Source: Alphaproteobacteria bacterium (GTDB taxonomy: Bacteria > Pseudomonadota > Alphaproteobacteria > UBA8366). Taken from it: DNA of 11,252 nt. The position numbers and the translations under genes were made by a program. The notes beneath the pieces are model-generated. The model saw only the letters and a list, made by a program, of their open reading frames with translations, ran no database searches and had not been told where the DNA came from. Below are positions 5,558 to 11,252 of the stretch, in pieces; within the stretch, counting starts at the first letter, position 1, and each line of letters starts with the position of its first letter. The stretch spans positions 1-11,252 of the forward strand of contig JAOTYV010000150.1 in assembly GCA_029861675.1 (NCBI GenBank). The letters are read 5' to 3'.

Positions 5558-8248
5558 CTAAGCCGCTTCCCCCAATGCCTGCCGCAGCACGTAGTGCAGC
5601 ATGCCGCCATGCTGGAAATATTCCACCTCGACCGCCGTATCGAGGCGGCACAGCAGCGTGATGTCCTCGGTCGACCCGTCGGCGCGGGTGATGCGGCAGG
5701 CCACGTCCATGCGGGGCGTGAGGCCGTCTTCCAGCCCGGTGATGTCGTAGGTTTCGCTGCCGTCGAGTTTCAGGCTTTGGCGATTCACACCATCCTTGAA
5801 CTGCAGCGGCATGACGCCCATGCCGACCAGGTTGGAGCGGTGGATACGTTCGAGCCCCTCGGCGATCACCGCGCGGATGCCCAGGAGTTGCGTGCCCTTG
5901 GCCGCCCAGTCGCGGGACGATCCGGTGCCGTACTCCTTGCCGCCGATGACGACCAGCGGCACGCCCTCCTTGCGGTAGCGGAGCGCGGCGTCGAACACGG
6001 AGGTCTGTTCGCCGTCGGGCATGTGCCGGGTGAACCCGCCCTCGGTGCCGGGCGCGAGTTCGTTTTTGAAGCGGATGTTCGCGAAGGTGCCTCGGATCAT
6101 CACCTCATGGTTCGCGCGGCGCGTCATGAAGTTGTTGAAGTCCTTCGGATCGACCTTTTCGTCGATGAGGTATTGGCCCGCCGAACTGTCCGGGCCGATC
6201 ACGCTGACCGGCGAAATATGGTCGGTCGTGGTCATGTCGCCCGCCATGATCAGCGACCGCGCGCCGCGGATGTCGCGGACCGGCTCCAACGCGGGTTCGG
6301 TCTCCAGGAAGTAGGGCGGCTGGCGCAGATAGGTGCTGGCGGAATCCCAGTCGAAGGTGGCGCCGCCGCCGGCCTGTAGCGCATCCCATTCCGGGCCGCC
6401 GTCGAGGACCGTGGCATAGCCCGCGGAAAAGCGCTCGCGTGTCACCGCGTCGGCAATTACCTGCTGAATTTCCGCGCCGGTCGGCCAGATATCCGCAAGG
6501 TAAACCGGCTTGCCGTCTTGGTCCTCGCCCAGCGGGTCTTCGCGCAGGTTGATGTCGAGCGTGCCGGCCAGCGCATAGGCGACGACGAGCGGCGGCGAGG
6601 CCAGATAGTTCACCCGGCACAGCGGGTGAATGCGCGCTTCGAAGTTGCGGTTGCCGGACAGCACGGCGCCCGCGACCAGATCATTGTCGGCGATGGCCGC
6701 CTCGATGGCCGGATCCAGCGGGCCCGACGCGCCCATGCAGGTCATGCACCCGAAGCCCACGATCTGATAGCCGAGCGCATCCAGATCCTTTTGCAGGCCG
6801 GACGCCGCAAGATAGTCGCCGACGATGGTCGAGCCCGGAGCGAGCGAGGTCTTGACCCAAGGCTTGGCCGTCAATCCCTTGGCGAGCGCCTTCCGCGCCA
6901 GCAGCCCGGCGCCGATCAGCACCGCCGGGTTCGACGTATTGGTGCAACTGGTGATCGCGGCGATCGCCACCGACCCGTGGCCCAGTTCGAAATCGCGCCC
7001 GGCGACCGGCACCGGTTTCTGTGTACCGGCGTTGTCGCCGCGCTGTTCCGACAGCGCCTCGGCGAAGCTCGCGGGAACTTGCGCCAGCGGCGTGCGCTGG
7101 TACGGCCGCGACGGGCCGGCCAGGCTGGTTTCCACCGCGCCGAGGTCGATCTCGATGACATCGGTGAACACCGGTTCCGGTGCGCCGGTCTCGCGGAACA
7201 TTCCCTGTTCGCGGGTATAGGCCTCGACCAGGGCGACCTGTTCCTCGGACCGGCCGGTCAGGTGCAGATAGCGGAGCGTCTCCTCATCGACGGGGAAGTA
7301 GCCCACGGTCGCGCCGTATTCCGGCGACATGTTGGCGACCGTCGCACGGTCGGTCAGGGTCAGCGTGTCCAATCCCTCGCCGCAATATTCGACAAATTTC
7401 TGCACCACGCCCTGCTTGCGCAGCGCCTGGGTCACGGTCAGCACCAGATCGGTCGCCGTCGTGCCCTCGGGCAGCTGTCCGGTCATGCGGCAGCCGATCA
7501 CCTCCGGGATCACCATCGAGACCGGCTGGCCCATCATCGCCGCACCGGCTTCGAGCCCGCCCATACCCCAGCCGAGAATGCCGAGCGCGTTGATCATCGG
7601 GGTATGGCTGTCCATGCCGATCAGGCAGTCGGGATAGGCCGTCATCTCGCCGTCGACCTCGTCGCTCCACACGACGCGTCCGAGATATTCCAGGTTGATC
7701 TGATGCATGATGCCTTTGCCGGGCGGCACGATACGGATGTTCTTGTAGGTCTGCTGCGCCCATTTCAGGAAGGCGAAACGTTCATGGTTGCGCTCATATT
7801 CGACTTGCAGGTTCTTCTTCATCGCGTCGGCGGAGCCAGAGAATTCGGCGATGATCGAGTGATCGACGATGAAATCGATCGGCGTCAGCGGATTGATCGC
7901 AGTGGGATCGCCGCCGAGCCGCACCATCGCGTCGCGCATGGCGGACATATCGGCGAGCAGGGGAATGCCCGACGCGTCGGGCATGATGACGCGGGTCGGG
8001 TGATAGCCGATTTCCCGGTTCGACGTCTTCGTTGCGGTCCATTGTCCGAGTGCCTTGACGTCGTCGAGGGTGACCGCCTTGCCGTCCTCGTTGCGCAGCA
8101 GGTTCTCGGCGAGCACCTTGAGCGAATAGGGCAGGCGGGAAAAATCGCCGGCGCCGGCCGCTTGCGCCGCGGCGAGGCTGTAATAGGCGTATTTGGTGCC
8201 GCCTACCGTGAGGCTCTTTTTGCTCTTAAGGCTGTCGTTGCTCGTCAT
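5558..8248 (-). CDS. acnA: Aconitate hydratase A (aconitase, AcnA/IRP1 type)
   Basis: An 896-residue cytosolic [4Fe-4S] enzyme interconverting citrate and isocitrate via cis-aconitate in the TCA and glyoxylate cycles. The length fits AcnA (E. coli 891). The cluster cysteines are Cys435 (in SCTNTSNP), Cys501 and Cys504 (GCMTCMGASG), the same numbers as I recall for E. coli AcnA. The substrate-site motif DSHT lies at 213-216, and GKEYGTGSSRDWAAKG at 770-785 supplies the Ser and Arg of the swivelling C-terminal domain. The usual GNSG after the second cluster Cys pair reads GASG (Ala507), a small deviation. The ATG at 8248 has GGGGAGA about six to ten bases upstream. The gene is divergent from a LysR-type regulator, which may control it. 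A long open frame on the opposite strand is a high-G+C shadow. Confidence 0.98.
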   Translation of the reverse strand: MTSNDSLKSKKSLTVGGTKYAYYSLAAAQAAGAGDFSRLPYSLKVLAENLLRNEDGKAVTLDDVKALGQWTATKTSNREIGYHPTRVIMPDASGIPLLADMSAMRDAMVRLGGDPTAINPLTPIDFIVDHSIIAEFSGSADAMKKNLQVEYERNHERFAFLKWAQQTYKNIRIVPPGKGIMHQINLEYLGRVVWSDEVDGEMTAYPDCLIGMDSHTPMINALGILGWGMGGLEAGAAMMGQPVSMVIPEVIGCRMTGQLPEGTTATDLVLTVTQALRKQGVVQKFVEYCGEGLDTLTLTDRATVANMSPEYGATVGYFPVDEETLRYLHLTGRSEEQVALVEAYTREQGMFRETGAPEPVFTDVIEIDLGAVETSLAGPSRPYQRTPLAQVPASFAEALSEQRGDNAGTQKPVPVAGRDFELGHGSVAIAAITSCTNTSNPAVLIGAGLLARKALAKGLTAKPWVKTSLAPGSTIVGDYLAASGLQKDLDALGYQIVGFGCMTCMGASGPLDPAIEAAIADNDLVAGAVLSGNRNFEARIHPLCRVNYLASPPLVVAYALAGTLDINLREDPLGEDQDGKPVYLADIWPTGAEIQQVIADAVTRERFSAGYATVLDGGPEWDALQAGGGATFDWDSASTYLRQPPYFLETEPALEPVRDIRGARSLIMAGDMTTTDHISPVSVIGPDSSAGQYLIDEKVDPKDFNNFMTRRANHEVMIRGTFANIRFKNELAPGTEGGFTRHMPDGEQTSVFDAALRYRKEGVPLVVIGGKEYGTGSSRDWAAKGTQLLGIRAVIAEGLERIHRSNLVGMGVMPLQFKDGVNRQSLKLDGSETYDITGLEDGLTPRMDVACRITRADGSTEDITLLCRLDTAVEVEYFQHGGMLHYVLRQALGEAA

Positions 8249-8390
8249 GGCAGGTCTCCCCGTAGGTCACGCAGGCGCGCGTTGATCGGATGCGGCGTCG
8301 ATTTCGTGCTGAAGTCGTCTCGAACCGGCGCGATGTCCGGCCGGTCATGATCGCCGCGATAGCCGCTTTGGGCCAGAGGGAGAGATTGCA

Positions 8391-8445
8391 TTATGGCGAT
8401 AAATAAGTAAAATTAATTAATATAAGAAATAGATAAGATTGACTA
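8391..8445. promoter_or_regulatory. A+T-rich acnA/lysR divergent promoter patch
   Basis: About 18% G+C by hand count (10 of 55 bases) in otherwise G+C-rich DNA. It contains the dyad TTAT-N4-ATAA (8391-8402) and a 10-bp palindrome ATTAATTAAT (8412-8421). LysR-type proteins bind T-N11-A dyads in A+T-rich DNA near their own divergent promoters, so this is the natural operator candidate for the adjacent regulator. The rest of the 8249-8445 gap is G+C-rich and shows no clear element apart from the acnA ribosome-binding site. Confidence 0.5.
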
Positions 8446-9357
8446 ATGAAAATTGGATTCGACGATCTGCGCGCCTTCGTCACGGTGGCGGAGCTGTCCG
8501 GCTTCAAGCTCGCCGCCGCCCGGCTCAATGTGACCCAATCGGCGCTGACCCAGCGGGTCGGCAAACTGGAAGACTATCTCGGCGCGCGCCTGTTCAACCG
8601 CACCACGCGCCAGGTCGAGCTGACCGAAATCGGCCGGACTTTCCTGCCGTCCGCGTTGCGGGTGCTGCATGAGTTCACCGGCTCGCTGTCGGATATCGAG
8701 GATGTGATTGCCAAGCGCCGGGGCGTGGTCTGTTTCGCCTGTCTGCTGACCGTCGCCTACGGGTTCGTGCCGCGTATCCTGGAAACCTTCCGGAAGGCGC
8801 ACCCCAACGTGAAGGTTCGCCTGCTGGACGAGACCGGCCTGCGGGTTGCCGACCGGGTCCGGGCGGGTGAGGCGGAATTCGGCATCGACATGCGGCTGCA
8901 GGACGGCCCGGAATTCGACTTCGAGCCGGTCGCGGAAGAGCCCTATGTCATGGCCTGCAGCAAGGATCATCCGCTGGCGGGACGCGGGCCGCTCCGCTGG
9001 GCCGCGCTCAATCAGGGAAGCTATGTGGCCTTCGGCCTCGAAAGCGGCATCGGCCGCCAGCTCGCGACGCCGCAAGCGGCGCTGACCTGGGACTATGAGG
9101 TGCAGCATCTCGGCACCATGATCGGCCTGCTGCAGACCGGCTTCGGTGTCGGCGTGGTGCCCTATTCGGTGATGCACAACCGCAAGGATGCGGGGCTGGT
9201 GTCGCGCCCGCTGATCGAACCGCCGGTGACGCGGACCATCGGCATCATCAAACGGAAAGGCGCGGCCCTGTCGCCGGCGGCCGAATCCTTGCGCGAGATC
9301 GCCGTGCGCGAAATCCGCACCGCCTATGGCGGGTTGTCGAAACGGCGCGCGGGGTAA
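8446..9357 (+). CDS. LysR-family transcriptional regulator
   Basis: A 303-residue regulator of normal LTTR length. The N-terminal winged helix-turn-helix covers about residues 5-63: DLRAFVTVAELSGF, the recognition region AAARLNVTQSALTQRVGKLE, and the wing RLFNRTTRQVELTEIG. A linker helix (about 64-90) leads to a periplasmic-binding-protein-like effector domain (about 92-292) that would sense a small metabolite. The ATG at 8446 is the first possible start because an in-frame stop (TGA, 8440-8442) lies two codons upstream; it lacks a good Shine-Dalgarno sequence. It is divergent from acnA and convergent with the lyase/mutase-family gene, its stop codon only two bases from that gene's stop. The usual LTTR logic makes acnA and its own gene the first candidate targets; the effector is unknown. 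Confidence 0.95.
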   Translation: MKIGFDDLRAFVTVAELSGFKLAAARLNVTQSALTQRVGKLEDYLGARLFNRTTRQVELTEIGRTFLPSALRVLHEFTGSLSDIEDVIAKRRGVVCFACLLTVAYGFVPRILETFRKAHPNVKVRLLDETGLRVADRVRAGEAEFGIDMRLQDGPEFDFEPVAEEPYVMACSKDHPLAGRGPLRWAALNQGSYVAFGLESGIGRQLATPQAALTWDYEVQHLGTMIGLLQTGFGVGVVPYSVMHNRKDAGLVSRPLIEPPVTRTIGIIKRKGAALSPAAESLREIAVREIRTAYGGLSKRRAG

Positions 9358-9366
9358 CGCTACCCC
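9351..9366. terminator. Hairpin spanning the two convergent stop codons
   Basis: GGGGTA (9351-9356), ACGC loop, TACCCC (9361-9366): a perfect 6-bp stem that contains the lysR TAA (9355-9357) on one strand and the lyase-family TAG (9360-9362) on the other. Being symmetric it could act for both transcripts. No T-tract follows on either strand, so intrinsic termination is uncertain. Confidence 0.3.
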
Positions 9367-10337
9367 TTCACACCTTCCAGATTCTTCTCGTCGCCGGGCT
9401 TGTGGCCGGCGCTGTGGGCGTATTTTTTTTCGACCGCGTCGGCGGGCAGGTAGCGGTCTTCCAGCTTGCGGACCGCGCCGATACCGGTGAATTCGTACCA
9501 GTTTTCGACCGGCCGGTCCTCGAACGCCTTGAGCTGTTTGAGTTCGTAGTCGATGCCTTCGCGCTTGAAGGCGTCGAGCGTGTCGATCATCGATTGCACG
9601 CCGGCGCGCAACGCCAGCAGCGGCAGGATGCAGAGGCTGTAGCCCATCTCCTGCACCTGTTCCAACGGGATCTTCGGCGTGGTGCGCTTCTTGGCGTAGC
9701 CGCCCATGTTGAACATCTTCAGCCCCGGCACCTCGCGGGCGAAGGTCGCGTATTCCTCGACCGACAGCAGCGCGTCGGGAAAGGCCATGTCGGCGCCGGC
9801 CTCGTGGTAACGCTGCGACCGTTCGATCGCCTCGGCCAGGTCGTGGGGGCCGCGCGCATCGGTGCGGGCGATGATCAGGAAGTCCGGATCGGTGCGCGCC
9901 TCGACCGCCGCCCGGATCTTGCCGCAGGCTTCCTCGATGGGCACGATCTCCTTGCCGGCGATCGAGCCGCAGCGTTTCGGGCTCACCTGATCTTCCAGGT
10001 GGATACCGGCGACGCCGGTCAGCTCGTATTCGCGCACCGTGCGGATCACGTTGATGGCGTTGCCGTAACCCGTATCGGCATCGCAGATCACGGGAATGTC
10101 GGATGCCAGCGCCATGAATCGCGCCATCATGGTCATCTCGCTCATGGTCAGCAGGCCGACGTCGGGCCCGCCGGTCAGCGTGTTGGCGACGCCGGAGCCG
10201 GTCATATAGGTCGCCTCGAACCCGGCATCGGCGACCAGCCGCGCGCTCAACCCGTTATGCGCGCCGGGCGCGACCACGAGGGTCCCACTGTTCAGCCTCG
10301 TCCGCAGTTCCCGGCGTTTGGTGTTGGCGTCTTTCAT
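9360..10337 (-). CDS. Isocitrate lyase/PEP mutase superfamily protein, diverged active site
   Basis: A 325-residue (beta/alpha)8-barrel enzyme of the family holding 2-methylisocitrate lyase, carboxyPEP mutase, oxaloacetate decarboxylase and dimethylmalate lyase. The Mg-binding loop DADTGYGN (86-93) and EDQVSPKRCG (115-124, catalytic-loop Cys123) are clear, as is IIARTDA (155-161). Two usual residues differ: the KRCGH signature reads KRCGS (Ser125), and the conserved FxEA reads FPDA (Asp188). Its reaction is therefore uncertain, though a C-C bond lyase acting on a 2-hydroxy- or 2-oxo-dicarboxylate is the best guess. GAGG at 10343-10346 lies five bases before the ATG. It ends with a Lys-rich tail about 18 residues beyond the point where the neighbouring paralogue stops (both share KYAH). 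An A8 run codes for Glu-Lys-Lys near 303-305. Confidence 0.9.
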   Translation of the reverse strand: MKDANTKRRELRTRLNSGTLVVAPGAHNGLSARLVADAGFEATYMTGSGVANTLTGGPDVGLLTMSEMTMMARFMALASDIPVICDADTGYGNAINVIRTVREYELTGVAGIHLEDQVSPKRCGSIAGKEIVPIEEACGKIRAAVEARTDPDFLIIARTDARGPHDLAEAIERSQRYHEAGADMAFPDALLSVEEYATFAREVPGLKMFNMGGYAKKRTTPKIPLEQVQEMGYSLCILPLLALRAGVQSMIDTLDAFKREGIDYELKQLKAFEDRPVENWYEFTGIGAVRKLEDRYLPADAVEKKYAHSAGHKPGDEKNLEGVKG

Positions 10338-10372
10338 CGCTGCCTCGCTGGTTTTTTAGGATTAAGAATTGC

Positions 10373-10483
10373 CGTCACCCCGGATAAGCGGCGGCGCCGC
10401 GCCGATCCGGGGTCCAGAGCGGAAAGGGCCGGATCTGGCGTCCCTGGATCCCGGCTCTCCGCTGCGCTGCGGCCGGGATGACG
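10373..10483. repeat. Palindromic intergenic repeat (REP-like, about 110 bp)
   Basis: The ends CGTCACCCCGG (10373-10383) and CCGGGATGACG (10473-10483) are inverted repeats with one mismatch. Inside are further inverted pairs: CCCCGGAT/ATCCGGGG (10378-10385/10405-10412), ATCCCGGC/GCCGGGAT (10448-10455/10472-10479) and CCGGGGTCCAG/CTGGATCCCGG (10407-10417/10444-10454, one mismatch). This layout of GTCATCCCGG and GGATCCCGG blocks is one I recognise from dispersed intergenic repeats in alphaproteobacterial genomes. It fills the gap between the two lyase-family genes and may affect mRNA ends between them. Confidence 0.75.
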
Positions 10484-10504
10484 CGTGCGGAATGCGCATC
10501 CGCC

Positions 10505-11252
10505 CTAATGCGCGTATTTCTCGTCCAGCTCCATGAAATGGGCAGTGTTTACGGCGGCCTCGCGATCCTCGAAGGTCGCCATGTGATCGGCAAGCGATTC
10601 CGTGTGGCCGTCCCGCAGGATTGCCTTGGCGGCTTCCTGCATGGCGTAGATCGCGGTGCGTTGCAGGTCGCCCGGCACGATCACCAGGTTGAACCCCAGT
10701 TCCTCGAGCTTGTCCTTCGGGACCACCGGCGTCTTGCCGCCCCAGAACATGTTGAGCAGTTTCGGATAGGGCAGTTCCTTGGCGACCCTCTCGATCTGTT
10801 CCATGTCGCGGGGCGCCTCGATGAAGGCGACGTCGGCGCCCGCTTCCATGTATTTGTGCATGCGCTCGATCGAGGCGTCGATGCCTTCGACGGCGAGGGA
10901 GTCGGTGCGTGCGATAATGACCATGTCATCGTCGGTCAGGGCGTCGCGGAGCGCCCGAAATTTGGCGCAGACTTCCTCGGTCGACACCACCGCCTTGCCC
11001 TCGTAATGGCCGCAGCGTTTCGGGAACACCTGGTCTTCCAGATGGAAGCCGGCAACGCCGACCCGCTCGTAACCGCGCAGCGCGCGCCGCGCGTTCAGCG
11101 CATTGCCGTAGCCGGTATCCATGTCGGCGATCAGCGGAATGGAGACCGCGTCGACCATCTGTTCCAGCCGGTCGGTGATTTCCTTGGGCGAGATCAGGCC
11201 CATGTCGGGAATGCCGGTGCTCCGCGCGATGCCGCCGCCGGTGGCATAGACC
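10505..11252 (-). CDS. Isocitrate lyase/PEP mutase superfamily protein, N-terminus outside window
   Basis: The frame is open through the right edge of the window, so the start is missing; 248 residues are visible. The translated N-terminal end includes YATGGGIARSTGIPDMGL, the first strand-loop of the family, so only about 40-50 residues are probably lost. An internal ATG at 11203 is not the start. The family signatures are intact: DMDTGYGN, EDQVFPKRCGHYEGK (full KRCGH) and FIEAP with the conserved Glu. It ends LDEKYAH. It is a paralogue of the gene at 9360 in the same orientation, 167 bases upstream of it. Having the canonical residues, it is the more likely of the pair to be a working lyase or decarboxylase, for example of a 2-methylisocitrate- or oxaloacetate-like substrate. 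The exact reaction cannot be assigned. Confidence 0.92.
   Translation of the reverse strand, partial: VYATGGGIARSTGIPDMGLISPKEITDRLEQMVDAVSIPLIADMDTGYGNALNARRALRGYERVGVAGFHLEDQVFPKRCGHYEGKAVVSTEEVCAKFRALRDALTDDDMVIIARTDSLAVEGIDASIERMHKYMEAGADVAFIEAPRDMEQIERVAKELPYPKLLNMFWGGKTPVVPKDKLEELGFNLVIVPGDLQRTAIYAMQEAAKAILRDGHTESLADHMATFEDREAAVNTAHFMELDEKYAH

Noticed and set aside
5520..5558. 7-bp inverted repeat GAGCAGC/GCTGCTC beyond the acnA stop as an acnA terminator
   Set aside because: The loop is 25 bases, it touches the stop codon and no T-tract follows on the minus strand.
6518..8350. 610-codon open frame antisense to acnA
   Set aside because: It mirrors acnA codon for codon in a high-G+C gene, is rich in Arg/His/Gly/Ala with no recognisable domain, and acnA has intact motifs throughout.
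9402..10481. 359-codon open frame antisense to the lyase-family gene, and similar shadows at 5543-6379, 8443-9177 and 718-1248
   Set aside because: All are the low-complexity complement frames of confidently identified genes, with no domains or ribosome-binding sites.

Overview
The window looks like chromosomal DNA from a high-G+C alphaproteobacterium, most probably a Rhodospirillales-type lineage. The clues are strong G/C third-position bias in the long genes, a CHASE2-cyclase, short alphaproteobacterial-style PilZ proteins, a CtrA-like box, an FNR/FixK-type box, and a GTCA-CCCGG...CCGGG-TGAC palindromic intergenic repeat. No rRNA, tRNA, CRISPR array, transposase or phage gene was seen. The organism call is inference; no database was searched.

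Layout. (1) 1-655: 3' part of a TauD/TfdA-type Fe(II)/2-oxoglutarate dioxygenase (+). It converges on (2) 667-2604: a membrane CHASE2 plus class III nucleotide-cyclase protein (-) with several catalytic positions substituted. (3) 2870-4063 (+): a YffB/ArsC-family thioredoxin-fold protein, then an SDR-fold protein whose catalytic tetrad is entirely replaced. The pair ends at a strong intrinsic terminator (4178-4210). (4) 4211-5109: an A+T-rich islet with two tandem paralogous PilZ proteins (about 60% identical), each preceded at nearly the same distance by a TTAA-N7-TTAA-like site and each lacking a Shine-Dalgarno sequence. (5) 5110-5557: a perfect FNR-type box, a hairpin-rich leader, a 34-residue single-membrane-span protein with a good ribosome-binding site, and a perfect 24-bp palindrome. 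(6) 5558-8248 (-): aconitase acnA, divergent from (7) 8446-9357 (+): a LysR-type regulator, across an A+T-rich promoter patch. (8) 9360-11252 (-): two tandem, diverged members of the isocitrate lyase/PEP mutase superfamily, separated by a palindromic repeat; the second runs off the window.

How it fits together. The right half (aconitase, LysR regulator, two lyase/mutase-superfamily enzymes) suggests organic-acid or C-C lyase metabolism around the TCA cycle, but the two lyase substrates cannot be read from sequence. The middle is a signalling and environmental-response islet: c-di-GMP-type PilZ adaptors with possible cell-cycle/motility (CtrA) control, and an apparent oxygen-responsive small membrane protein. 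Two proteins (the cyclase and the SDR) keep their folds but have lost canonical catalytic residues. The strongest candidates for something undescribed are the FNR-box/leader/microprotein unit and the duplicated PilZ-plus-box cassette.
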